From: NORP240 sp965222175
Lineage (GTDB): Bacteria; Pseudomonadota; Gammaproteobacteria; Pseudomonadales; Pseudohongiellaceae
Reading direction: 5' to 3'
Assembly (NCBI GenBank): GCA_965222175.1
Contig: OZ244938.1
Coordinates: 4,216,001-4,280,000 of the forward strand
Length of the DNA stretch: 64,000 nt
Every line of letters starts with the position of its first letter. The first letter of the stretch is position 1. Below the pieces are notes generated by a model. That model did not search any database. It saw only the letters and a program-made list of their open reading frames with translations, and was not told where the DNA came from. Shown one piece after another: positions 8,830 to 17,267 of this stretch. The position numbers and the translations under genes were made by a program.

Positions 8830-9462
8830 CGAGTGATAGGCGTTGTAAAACAATTTCGCTTTCAAGGTGGTATGGAGACCGATGAAAATACTATGGGCGC
8901 GATGCGAGGGAGCCGCGATCCCATGCGCTTTCTTAGCATTCGAATTAATCCTGCCATGTCGTCAGATGCCCTGAAACACATTGAACGGGTGTGGCTGAGA
9001 CATAGACCGGACGTGCCCATTTATCGCACCTTTGTTGAAGAATCATTTAATTCGATCTTGGAAGCGCGCACTTCAGGTCTAGGCATGGCAGCTTTACTGG
9101 CAAGTATAATTACTGTTGTTATTGCAGGCTTTGGGCTTTATGCGTTGGCATCCTATTCGAGCCTGAGACGAACCAAAGAAGTGGGTGTTAGAAAAGTATT
9201 GGGCGCATCGGCCAATTCGATCGTAACCGTGTTGGCTTGGAATTTTGTAAAACCGGTTTTGATTGCCTGCTTCATTTCCTGGCCTATTGCAAACTATTTT
9301 ATCCGGGATATTTATAGCCAATTTTCATCTCAGGCTGATTTTTCTTTGTTGATATATGCAACTGTAACGGTAGCCGTTGTATTGGTCGCGATTCTCACTG
9401 TAGCTATTCAGTGTTTCAAGACAGCGAATGCAGATCCTGTGCAATCATTGCGATACGAGTAA
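8830..9462 (+). pseudogene. Truncated ABC transporter permease (MacB/FtsX-type C-terminal half)
   Basis: Recognisable homology begins around RVIGVVKQFRFQGG, a segment that normally lies in the periplasmic domain of MacB/ADOP-type permeases, and runs to a normal C-terminus ending NADPVQSLRYE. The FtsX core with three transmembrane helices is intact, including LRRTKEVGVRKVLGAS. The first membrane helix and most of the periplasmic domain are missing, there is no good start codon with a ribosome binding site, and no ATPase partner is nearby. It is best read as the 3' remnant of a deleted permease gene in an AT-rich patch. Confidence 0.75.
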
Positions 9463-10022
9463 CAAGGACAGTACTTAAGGCGGTGCGAACCGAACAATGC
9501 TTTTTGACTTGCACAATTAGCCCGGCAGATTTTCGCGATTCGATCCTTATTTTCATTTGAGAAGCCCCTTTATTGAAAAGGCGCATGGGTATTGAAAGGA
9601 CTGGCAGTACGACCCTTGATGGGTTTAGTTTGAATCAACGTCATGAATTCCCAAAGTTCGGCTGACACAGCAACTACAATTGAGCCAAAGTCAGATTAGC
9701 CGACTATTCAAATCAAATAATTTGGCGCTTTACTAGATTCTGAATGACTGCTTTCAAGCCGTTCGGCGACAAAAGAGACCCTGCTCAAATATCTGTTTGA
9801 TAGAAAATTACCAGCATTCGTGATTAACTCCATCAGGCGCCAGCAAGCAGACGTTGGCCTCAGACTTGTGACTGGCAGAACCGGTCCTGACAAGACGGTC
9901 TACTCCGTTCTCTTGTTGCAAGTAACGGGTCTCTATACGGTTTCGTGCAACACGTGTTGTAGTCGCTCCTTAACCGCGCTGCGTCTACAATCGATTTCAC
10001 TTGATTTAGCGAAGGAGTCATC
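9463..10022. other. 560-bp region without a convincing gene
   Basis: The region lies between the permease remnant and the CPBP protease. Only short, poorly coding frames are present. A segment near 9665-9730 translates to a helix-turn-helix-like stretch (LTQQLQLSQSQISRLFK) with no start and an early stop; it may be debris of a regulator. The last 20 bp contain the AAGGAG site of the next gene. Confidence 0.5.
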
Positions 10023-10856
10023 TTGGCGATGCCTTCGGAAGAAAAAGCTACATCCGAAGTTCCTATCTCTGGTGCCTGGGCCTTCTTGGTGATGGCGTTC
10101 GGCATGATCGCTCTGATCCTGGTGGTTTTGCTCACCTGGGCAGATGAAATGGAGCAACTGTTCGGTCCGTTGCAGGCGTCTCATCCGCTTTTCATACTGG
10201 CCGTCTGGTCTCCTGCTTTATCAGCATGGGCAGTTATTCTCTATACCTCGGGATGGTCGGGCTTTCGTGGCTACCTGACGCGATTCCGTGTCTGGCGTTG
10301 CGGACCATACTGGTCGATTTTTATCATTGTTGTAGTCCCCCTCATTTACTACATTGGCGCGTGGCTTAAAGGAGAGCCGAGTTGGACACTCTGGCCGTTT
10401 GAGAGCTTGAGCGTTGGATTCGCTGCAATTGGCCTGATGGCTATTCTGGGGCCCATTGAGGAGTTCGGCTGGCGGGATTTGCTGCAACCACTGTTACAAC
10501 GTAAATTTGTACCTTTCTGGGCCGCACTTATCGTTGGGTTTGCCTGGGGTATGTGGCACTTGCCCGCATTTTTCCTTTCGGGGCTGCCACAAAGTAATTG
10601 GGATGTGATCCCATTTCTGATTGGGGTCATTGCCCTTAGTATTATTATCACTCCACTTTTCAATGCAACGAGGGGCGGCATTTTGTTGCCGATGGTATTT
10701 CACTTTCAACTCAATAATCCGATGTGGCCGGATGCGTTACCCTTCGATATTCCGCTTTGGATCCTGGCGGCAATGGTAGTCACCTGGGTTTATCGGAAGG
10801 AAATGTTCGACTTGGAAAGTGGGGTAAAACGCGTTACCGGGCTGGAAATGAACTGA
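10023..10856 (+). CDS. CPBP-family intramembrane glutamic endopeptidase
   Basis: About 277 residues with roughly seven to eight hydrophobic helices. Family motifs are in order: EEFGWRD (Glu146-Glu147, Arg151), WGMWHLPAF (His179) and the late HFQLNN. These are the catalytic residues of the CAAX-protease/bacteriocin-processing (CPBP, Abi) family in the inner membrane. The start is ambiguous: TTG 10023 is 5 bp after AAGGAG, while ATG 10029 is 11 bp after it. The gene stands alone in an AT-rich patch, so the substrate cannot be inferred. Confidence 0.85.
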   Translation: MAMPSEEKATSEVPISGAWAFLVMAFGMIALILVVLLTWADEMEQLFGPLQASHPLFILAVWSPALSAWAVILYTSGWSGFRGYLTRFRVWRCGPYWSIFIIVVVPLIYYIGAWLKGEPSWTLWPFESLSVGFAAIGLMAILGPIEEFGWRDLLQPLLQRKFVPFWAALIVGFAWGMWHLPAFFLSGLPQSNWDVIPFLIGVIALSIIITPLFNATRGGILLPMVFHFQLNNPMWPDALPFDIPLWILAAMVVTWVYRKEMFDLESGVKRVTGLEMN

Positions 10857-11202
10857 GCGAGAGAGTCGGTTCTGCGCAATTCGCTGAACCTGAATGTCTC
10901 TTGTTAATGTGTGCAGCGTTAAGGTCGAAAACGAGCAGCGCAATCGTTAAGATAACGAAGTTGGTGGCGCCGCTGGCGAAACCTGTCACGACAGGCTGGT
11001 TCAATGTACTGCATTTAGCTCTGTAAATTGACGCTAATGGTACGCTGCTGGCCGGGGGCTGCGATTAATCATTACCGATTTTGACCTGAATGATCACGAA
11101 AACCGCACAGGATCACCGCCCATTATTGAATGGTTAAATGAAAGCGCGGACCCCGGGTCGCGGTAGCAACGCCACTATGACTGAAAACAGGGAACTGAGT
11201 TG
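10857..11202. other. 346-bp region without a gene
   Basis: There is no open frame with good start signals. A short stretch around 11063-11165 is open in one frame (containing LIITDFDLNDHENRTGS) but lacks a start and may be a fragment of a longer lost gene. No clear terminator hairpin follows the CPBP gene. Confidence 0.45.
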
Positions 11203-11931
11203 ATGGAAACCAAAGTTGATGAAATCGCGTCGAATATCTTTCGACTTTCGACGTTCATACCGGGCATCTCTCCGGACGGATTCACCTTTAATCAGTATCT
11301 GATCGATGCCGACGAACCCTTTCTATTTCATTGCGGCGGCCGCAATCTTTTTGAGTCGGTTTCAAACGCCGCAGCGACTGTTGTGCCGCTGGAGAAGCTT
11401 CGATGGATTTCGTTTGGGCATGTAGAGTCCGACGAATGCGGCTCCATGAATCAATGGTTGGCTGCCGCTCCGGAAGCACAGGTAGTACACGGGGCAGTTG
11501 CGTGCATGGTCTCGCTGAATGATTTGGCTGATCGCCCGCCACGCGCATTGGCAAACAACGAAATACTGGATTTGGGTGGCAAGCGCGTGAGATATATCGA
11601 TACACCACATGTTCCGCATGCATGGGAATCCGGGCTTGTGTTTGAAGAAACGACAAAAACACTGTTCACAGGCGATTTATTTACTCAGTTGGGTAACGGA
11701 CCGGCGGTGACTACTGAGAGTATCGTATCAAGCGCGATCCTTGCCGAAGAAGCGTTCCAAGCAACGGCACTTACACCCTCGACAGCATCGACCATACGCG
11801 CACTTAAATCCCTGAACCCTGAGTGCCTGGCAGTGATGCACGGTTCATGTTTTAAAGGCGACTGCGGTGCAGAATTGGAAGCTCTCGCTGCATACACCGC
11901 GGATGCACTGACGAAAGCGCAGGCCGGTTGA
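11203..11931 (+). CDS. Diiron-type MBL-fold protein (ODP/flavodiiron-like, stand-alone)
   Basis: 242 residues from ATG 11203. The metallo-beta-lactamase fold carries ligands of the diiron ODP branch rather than the zinc HxHxDH form: GHVESDECGSMNQW supplies HxExDE, followed by DTPHVPHAWESG, LFTGDLF and MHGS. In flavodiiron proteins this domain reduces O2 or NO, but those enzymes carry a C-terminal flavodoxin, which is absent here. It could be an O2/redox sensor or an oxidoreductase working with a separate flavoprotein. There is no signal peptide, so it is cytoplasmic. A strong terminator follows at 11980-12013. Confidence 0.8.
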   Translation: METKVDEIASNIFRLSTFIPGISPDGFTFNQYLIDADEPFLFHCGGRNLFESVSNAAATVVPLEKLRWISFGHVESDECGSMNQWLAAAPEAQVVHGAVACMVSLNDLADRPPRALANNEILDLGGKRVRYIDTPHVPHAWESGLVFEETTKTLFTGDLFTQLGNGPAVTTESIVSSAILAEEAFQATALTPSTASTIRALKSLNPECLAVMHGSCFKGDCGAELEALAAYTADALTKAQAG

Positions 11932-11979
11932 AGGGTTCTGGAAAAAAACAGTCCGGCCAGATCTGCGGCGGTCAATAAG

Positions 11980-12013
11980 AAACGCCCCGGGTCATCGCTG
12001 ATCCGGGGCGTTT
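11980..12013. terminator. Bidirectional hairpin terminator
   Basis: AAACGCCCCGG (11980-11990) pairs perfectly with CCGGGGCGTTT (12003-12013) around a 12-nt loop, giving an 11-bp GC-rich stem with A and T runs at its ends. It sits between two convergent genes (ending at 11931 and 12083), as expected for a terminator used from both sides. A degenerate half copy occurs near 17037-17062. Confidence 0.85.
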
Positions 12014-12082
12014 GTTACTGACTAAAAGACTTGCAACTGCGCGGGACACGCTATTTCTGCCCCCGGCTTTAGCCATCCATGC

Positions 12083-13015
12083 TTACGGGTTGACCGTCAC
12101 CGGCACGTAGGCGTTGGACCAGCAGCACACGTTGTCGAACTGGCTGTCCGGCGCCGTGAAGTTGTCCACCCGCAGGCGGACCACGTAGTCACCCGGCTCC
12201 GGAAACGTCACCTGGGTGCTCACTTCCTCCCAGCCGTTGCTGCCGCTGGCTCCACTCTCACCGGCCATCTCCGCCCGTTCACGACCGGTAATCCTGGCCC
12301 GCTCAAAGTCCGGCTGCGCCGGTCCCTGGTGCAACAGCCATTCCGTGCCCAACGGGTACAGCAGCCGCTCAACGTCATAGTCCGCCCGATTGCCGCGGTC
12401 CTGTACGTAGGCGGTCAGCGTCACCGGCCGGTCCACCGTAGTGGTTATCTTGGTCGCGTAGATCCCCTCCTCAGTAGTGGATTCGGGGCCGCTGGCATTG
12501 AACCGTATGGCCGGCTTCAGCGTGCCCAGGGCCCGCTCGCCGTTACTCATCTCGTAGGCCGTGGAGGTCGCCCGACCCGGCACCGAGTAGGTGTGACCAC
12601 CGGAGGTCAGGGTCCAGACCACCTCGGTGCCGGCCATGTCCGCCGGTACCGTTACCGCAAAGGCGCCGCGCTCCTGAATACCCACGAAGCCGCCCCGGCT
12701 GTACGTGGGGAAGTGGGTGGGCTGCGCGCCGTCAAATTCCGCCGGCTCGATGAAGTTGTTCGGCCCCAGGGGGATGTCCACGATCTCTTCCCGGTTCTGG
12801 TTGGCAAAGCCGAAAATCATCGTCACCGATCCGTCTTCGTTGGCGATCCAGCCGTTGAACATCGGTGCCACCGGCGAGCCGCTGGCCTTGCGCTGGGTCA
12901 GCGGGTAGTCCCGCAGGTGGGCCGGCAGCTGGGCGTACAGCGGCGCAGCGACCAGTGCCATGAGTAAACCCGTCAGTCCGCCGCCAACAAGCTGCCTGAT
13001 CTTTCCAGTTCTCAT
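12083..13015 (-). CDS. Secreted protein of unknown function, partner of the cytochrome/copper protein
   Basis: 310 residues with a Sec signal peptide (hydrophobic about 10-29, ending LYAQ). The mature part looks like beta-sandwich domains, with phrases such as APMFNGWIANEDGSVTMIFGF, RGAFAVTVPADM and a C-terminal FPEPGDYVVRLRVDN. A CC pair (NVCCWSN) lies near the end. Its start overlaps the stop of the upstream cytochrome/Cu-monooxygenase-like gene by 4 bp (ATGA), a sign of translational coupling, so the two probably act together in the periplasm. No catalytic motif is recognised. Confidence 0.78.
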   Translation of the reverse strand: MRTGKIRQLVGGGLTGLLMALVAAPLYAQLPAHLRDYPLTQRKASGSPVAPMFNGWIANEDGSVTMIFGFANQNREEIVDIPLGPNNFIEPAEFDGAQPTHFPTYSRGGFVGIQERGAFAVTVPADMAGTEVVWTLTSGGHTYSVPGRATSTAYEMSNGERALGTLKPAIRFNASGPESTTEEGIYATKITTTVDRPVTLTAYVQDRGNRADYDVERLLYPLGTEWLLHQGPAQPDFERARITGRERAEMAGESGASGSNGWEEVSTQVTFPEPGDYVVRLRVDNFTAPDSQFDNVCCWSNAYVPVTVNP

Positions 13016-14328
13016 TGCTCGCCTCCTTTAGTGACAGTGCCCCGGGTCTGCTGACGTTCGTCCAGCAACCTTTCAAAGCCTTCCTCGTCCAGGTGGGTCA
13101 CCGCGATCCAGGCATGGGACATCTCGTCGGTGGTCCGCTGGCCGGCACCTACCCACTGGTCCGGGTCCGGGTTGCGGGGGTTATTGGCCGTGTTGTCATA
13201 CCAGGCAGTGAGGATAATAGTGGCCCCTGCCGGTAACAGCGGCTGATAACCTTCCTCGTAGGTGTGGCTGTGGTTCCAGCCGGCATTCCAGTTGGACGCC
13301 TGGCTCAGCACTTCACGCCTGCCGGTCTCGGGATCGAATACCTCCATGGCCATGCCGACACCACGCAGATGCAGGTGAGGCTGCCAGCTGTCGATGCGCA
13401 CCGGGTGGTCGAAGGAATGGAAACCCTGGGTCATCAAGGTGCCATGGGGAGGAATCAGGTAGTCACCACCGCTGCTGAGCCGATAGGAACGCAGATCCTG
13501 GCGATAGGCTTCCTCCTCGTTAAAATTGTCGTCTTCGTCGTGGTACCAGATACCAACAGTCACCTGGTCGTCGGCTACCGCATTGCCATCCGGGTAGTAG
13601 TGAATGCTCCAGCCGACCTTCGAGTTGGCAGGTACTTTACGGCAGGCACCTTCGGGGACTTTTTCACCCAGCTTGCCAAAGGCGAACTCGGAAAGGCGAT
13701 CGCCCCTCACCCAGTTGCCGTTGTCATCCTGGACCAGGAAATGCGAGTTGGCGTGGTGTGTCGAGCCATGGGCTGCTGCCGAAGGCAGTGTTTCAACGGC
13801 CTTGATGCAGCGGGCCTCGGTGATGCCGGAATCCACTTCGGGCTCCCACCACAGGTCCTGACCGGCGGCCGGGACATCCCAGGGCGTGGATTTAATGGTG
13901 TGGTCCGGTGGACCCAGTTCAGCGGCCAGGCGCCACTCGCCTACCTGGGGGTATTCCCTGGGCGGCGGGAGATCTTCAGGATTACCCAGGGGAGCGCCGG
14001 CGTCCACCCAGGCAACGACAGTATCGATATCCTCCTGCTTCATCCGCCAGTCATTTTTCAGGTGCTGGACACCTACGTCCCGGTCGTACTGATACGGAGG
14101 CATTTCCCGCTCCGCCACTTTCAGACGGATCAGCGGCGCCCACGGGCGCACTTCTTCATAGCTGGTGAACGACATGGGACCGATCTGCCCTGGCTGATGA
14201 CAGGCCTGGCAGTTTTCCTGCATGATGCGCGACACTTCCTTCGCGTAGGTCGGGGCTTCCTGTGCACCGGCAAGGGATGGCACCATGGCTATCGCCGACA
14301 CCAACCCCAAGAGATGTGTTTTTTTCAT
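13012..14328 (-). CDS. Periplasmic mono-heme protein fused to a copper type II monooxygenase-like module
   Basis: 438 residues. A signal peptide (1-22) precedes one c-type heme site, CQACH (40-44), followed by a cytochrome-like region that includes EREMPPY. The C-terminal two thirds resembles the two-domain copper type II ascorbate-dependent monooxygenase (PHM/DBH) fold. Candidate copper ligands are STHHANSH (His 191/192) and PHLHLRGVGM (His 318, His 320, Met 326), with AWYDNTANNPRNPDP and DEMSHAW near the end. Known relatives hydroxylate substrates with O2 using ascorbate; here the fused heme could feed electrons. The reaction is not known. It is coupled to the next gene by a 4-bp overlap. 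Confidence 0.8.
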   Translation of the reverse strand: MKKTHLLGLVSAIAMVPSLAGAQEAPTYAKEVSRIMQENCQACHQPGQIGPMSFTSYEEVRPWAPLIRLKVAEREMPPYQYDRDVGVQHLKNDWRMKQEDIDTVVAWVDAGAPLGNPEDLPPPREYPQVGEWRLAAELGPPDHTIKSTPWDVPAAGQDLWWEPEVDSGITEARCIKAVETLPSAAAHGSTHHANSHFLVQDDNGNWVRGDRLSEFAFGKLGEKVPEGACRKVPANSKVGWSIHYYPDGNAVADDQVTVGIWYHDEDDNFNEEEAYRQDLRSYRLSSGGDYLIPPHGTLMTQGFHSFDHPVRIDSWQPHLHLRGVGMAMEVFDPETGRREVLSQASNWNAGWNHSHTYEEGYQPLLPAGATIILTAWYDNTANNPRNPDPDQWVGAGQRTTDEMSHAWIAVTHLDEEGFERLLDERQQTRGTVTKGGEQ

Positions 14329-14736
14329 GATCCACTCCTGATTTACAAATTGGGCACTGCTACCGTGCCTCTGCTAATTCGTTTTAACTGCCTGATTTGT
14401 CACGGTGCCCTGTCACTGCACTGCACTCTTTCGCAGCACCCGGACTTCCGGATTCCCGCAATCGCACCGGCGTGCTGCCTGCAGATCCACCAGGACCGTC
14501 ACTGCTGTTACCGACAATCGTTCCGGATCTGCCACTTTCACTGCACAACAAGCGGTGCTTCAACCGGCGCGTCGAGAACGCCTGGGTAAACATTCTGCTA
14601 TGTGGCCACCAGGATTTTCTGATTTAAGTCAATTTTCCAGGCGGGAAAATGTTACAAATTGTGTGGCATCTTCCGGATTTGCGGGCTGCCAGGATGCCGC
14701 CGGCACAGGGACGGCCATCGTCGTCGACGGTTGCCG
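14329..14736. other. 408-bp region without a gene
   Basis: It separates the cytochrome operon from the next minus-strand gene and should hold the operon promoter near its left end. Short open frames on both strands lack start signals and family resemblance. No repeat or strong hairpin was noticed. Confidence 0.5.
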
Positions 14737-15222
14737 TTACCGGCGCCGGTTAAAAACCAGAACCTGATCCTTCTGGTCCGAATTCGGAAACTGGATGGAA
14801 ATTATCAGGCGCTGGTAGTTTGGCGAAATGAACTTGGCGCCAATCTGAGAAACTGCTCCCCCCACGCGCACAGTGTATTCCACGGATGTATCACCGATTC
14901 TGCGATAGGAAATCCTCGCGGGCTCGGGTAATTCATCGAAACTCACTATGGGGTACTCGGCACCACTGTAGGAGTAAATTGCCGACGAGAGGTTCAATGT
15001 GCCATCCTGGCTGACAGTAGCCACCTGGTAGGCATAGTTACCATCGCCAAGATCTGTATAGGCCCGGGACATATTCTGTGGCGGGTTGGCGCTGCCAAAA
15101 TCCGATTCGTCGAAATCGATATCCCACGCGCCGATAAACGGATTTTCACCCTGGGCCATTAAACTGGACGACCCAAGCAGGAAAACGGTAATGAAGAGGA
15201 ATGCTGTAGACCGGTTTTTCAT
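14737..15222 (-). CDS. Small secreted protein of unknown function
   Basis: 161 residues with a Sec signal peptide (residues 1-23, ending SLMAQ). The mature protein starts GENPFIGAWDIDFDESDF, a layout typical of small secreted beta-barrel (lipocalin-like) proteins that begin with G.W.L. Later blocks are ISYRRIGDTSVEYTVRVGG and KFISPNYQRLIISI, again beta-rich. It stands alone with no partner genes. A periplasmic ligand-binding role is only a guess. Confidence 0.68.
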   Translation of the reverse strand: MKNRSTAFLFITVFLLGSSSLMAQGENPFIGAWDIDFDESDFGSANPPQNMSRAYTDLGDGNYAYQVATVSQDGTLNLSSAIYSYSGAEYPIVSFDELPEPARISYRRIGDTSVEYTVRVGGAVSQIGAKFISPNYQRLIISIQFPNSDQKDQVLVFNRRR

Positions 15223-15330
15223 CTTTTTTTAACCTATTAGTTGTTGAAAACAGGGGACTGGTGCCCTCACACTCAAACTACTCCCCGTGGTCATGTGGTC
15301 ATTGATGGAGATCAACCGGTTACAAGTTAA

Positions 15331-15467
15331 GGAACCTCTGATTAATTTTGGAAGTGCTCTGCGGGAGTCTGTCGGGCGTCACTCCAAGGCGTCGTGCGCC
15401 GGGAATGGCCGTCACCCTTGCCAGGCGCGACAACACCGCAGTGGCGCCCGACAGGCCCCGCCCGAAG
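15331..15467 (+). mobile_element. MITE-B, left half (137 bp)
   Basis: It begins GGAACCTCTGATTAAT after TTAA (YTAR target) and follows the complete copy at 19506-19769 base for base with few changes, through the GC-rich centre ending CCCCGCCCGAAG. The right half and right terminus are missing. Confidence 0.8.
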
Positions 15468-15631
15468 TCCACAACGTATTCACCCATGGAGCCGACGGAT
15501 CATCAACATAGCCACGTCATGGCTGCCACATTGACCCCTGCGCAGATTCATGCGCAGGCAGAATAATGGTGTACAGGACGAAGTCACGTCACATCCGCTG
15601 GTGACTTGAACAAAAGAGGATCACAGCACCA

Positions 15632-16612
15632 ATGACAAAAAAATCAATCGATAACCAAGCGGTCTTCGGCATCGCCACGGTTGCACAGCTGACCGGTATC
15701 AGCCAGCACCTGCTGCGTATCTGGGAGAAGCGCTACGATGCCGTCAGTGTTTCCCGAACCGAAACCGGCAGACGCCGATACAGTGAAGCGGACGTGGATA
15801 GACTCATTCGGATCAAGACGCTGGTGGATGCTGGAGAGCCCATCGGCAAAATCGCCCAGATGTCAGACGAACAATTGCATTCCCTGCTGACCAGTCTGCG
15901 TAACAGGACCCGGACCCGCAGCCGACTGCAACCGGCATTGAAGATCGCGGTGCTGGGTGACTATCTGCCTGCCAGGCTGGCATCTCCGGGATCCCGGCGC
16001 GAAGGCATCGAAGTGGTGGCAGGCAGCACGTCCAGCGAAACCTTTCGTGCCGATATCAGGCGTTTGCAGCCCGATGCGCTGGTAATTGAACTTTCTGTTT
16101 ATAACCGGGATGCGAACCAGCTGCTGCAGACCATGAAACAGGAGAGCAATGCCAGGCTGGTTGTGGTGGCCTATCGATTCGCCAGCAGCTCGGAGCTTGT
16201 CGACCTGCGTACCCAGGGTATTCGCCCGGTGAGATTACCCTGCGAGCCGCAACAGATCTACGAAGCCCTGCTGGCGGAACCGGTACCGGAAACACCGGAG
16301 ATCACTGACACGCCGGGGCCCACAGGACCGATTCCCGAGGAACCGGGTGAATTACCGGGTCGCCGATTCGAGACCAGCGAGCTGGCCAGGCTGGCCAACG
16401 CCTCCTCGACGGTGGAATGCGAATGCCCTGCTCACCTGGTCGACCTGGTCATAGACCTGTCGGCTTTCGAAGCCTACAGCGCTGCCTGCGCAAGCAAGGA
16501 TGACAAGGATGCCGCGCTGCATGCCTACCTGCACGCAACCGCTGCCACTGTCCGGGCAACCCTGGAACAGGCACTGGAACGCGTGGCTCGCGCCGAAGGA
16601 TTGATCGAGTAA
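15632..16612 (+). CDS. MerR-family regulator with a B12-binding-like C-terminal domain (LitR/CarH-like)
   Basis: 326 residues. An N-terminal MerR winged helix (about 12-80) contains GIATVAQLTGISQHLLRIWEKRY and RRRYSEADVDRL. A second region (about 105-215) looks like a Rossmann-type cobalamin-binding fold (LKIAVLGDYLPARL, DALVIELSVY, ARLVVVAYRF). The cobalamin ligand signature DxHxxG is not visible, so the domain has probably lost B12 binding. The C-terminal 80 residues are helical. LitR/CarH proteins usually control light or redox responses (carotenoids, photolyase), but no such genes are adjacent. Its target is unknown. Confidence 0.8.
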   Translation: MTKKSIDNQAVFGIATVAQLTGISQHLLRIWEKRYDAVSVSRTETGRRRYSEADVDRLIRIKTLVDAGEPIGKIAQMSDEQLHSLLTSLRNRTRTRSRLQPALKIAVLGDYLPARLASPGSRREGIEVVAGSTSSETFRADIRRLQPDALVIELSVYNRDANQLLQTMKQESNARLVVVAYRFASSSELVDLRTQGIRPVRLPCEPQQIYEALLAEPVPETPEITDTPGPTGPIPEEPGELPGRRFETSELARLANASSTVECECPAHLVDLVIDLSAFEAYSAACASKDDKDAALHAYLHATAATVRATLEQALERVARAEGLIE

Positions 16613-16826
16613 GTGACTGGAATCCAGCCCGGAACCATTGACTGCGAGCCGGGCAAGACGTCAGGAATCTCAACGATACTCTATTGCTTCTGGAACGCCG
16701 TCGATGTCGGGGTGATCCAGATGTCACGCCGTGACGTTTATATTTGTGAAGTTATTTATTAGACATTATTTATACATTAGCCGATATTGACATCGGCGCC
16801 TTGTCCGACAACACAGGAGCTTCACC

Positions 16827-16988
16827 GTGGCCACGTTACTCGCAGTGCTTTCCCTCGCCCTGTTCGCCTCGATCTACTTCGGCATGGTCAACAGTCTGCT
16901 GACTTTCGCCCGGGCCCCGGCCCGGGCCCGTCTCGTCTCCGCGCAGACCGCCGGCCTAAACCGTCCCGTTGGCCACGCGCGGCGGTAG
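16827..16988 (+). CDS. Small single-pass membrane protein (53 residues)
   Basis: A GTG start at 16827 lies 7 bp after AGGAG (16815-16819), and the frame stays open to TAG 16986-16988. The peptide has a hydrophobic helix (TLLAVLSLALFASIYFGMV) and then a basic, Ala/Arg-rich tail, the pattern of a small inner-membrane protein. The region upstream (16735-16800) is AT-rich and could hold a promoter. No family is recognised. Confidence 0.5.
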   Translation: MATLLAVLSLALFASIYFGMVNSLLTFARAPARARLVSAQTAGLNRPVGHARR

Positions 16989-17164
16989 CCTCGACGCCGC
17001 CTCCCGCATGTAGGGAGATTTGTGAAACTGCAACAGGAACGCCCCGGGCCATCGCTGATCCGGTTCAATTTCTTTGGGGTCATTTAATAGCACCATTCGC
17101 AGAAACTAATGCAACCAGGAAACATATTTCTGCGCGAATCGACACTCGACCAGATTCCCCTCAC

Positions 17165-17182
17165 GACTTTTTCAACAGCCTG
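17165..17182 (-). repeat. Terminus of MITE-A family, isolated
   Basis: GACTTTTTCAACAGCCTG followed by CTAA matches the right end of the complete MITE-A at 25858-25997, including its YTAR flank. The remainder of the element is absent. Just upstream (17037-17062) lies a broken copy of the 11980-12013 terminator hairpin, in which only the left arm and loop are conserved. Confidence 0.55.
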
Positions 17183-17267
17183 CTAAAGTAACAATACTAG
17201 TCAATATTGCCGATGTTGAGCTTTCTTCATCCGCGCCTTAAACTGGGACCTCGATGGAGGCATAGCG

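Noticed and set aside
9660..9735. Helix-turn-helix-like stretch LTQQLQLSQSQISRLFK
   Set aside because: There is no start codon, and the frame is closed within about 25 codons; too short to claim a regulator remnant.
11063..11165. Short open stretch containing LIITDFDLNDHENRTGS, like a receiver-domain fragment
   Set aside because: There is no start and no second conserved motif; similarity is too weak.
13264..14589. A 441-codon plus-strand frame opposite the cytochrome/copper gene
   Set aside because: It is antisense to CxxCH and HxH motifs on the other strand; no signal peptide or family match.
17037..17062. Possible terminator after the 53-residue gene (ACGCCCCGGGCCATCGCTG...)
   Set aside because: Only the left arm and loop of the 11980-12013 hairpin are kept; the right arm reads CCGGTTC and cannot pair fully, so termination is doubtful.
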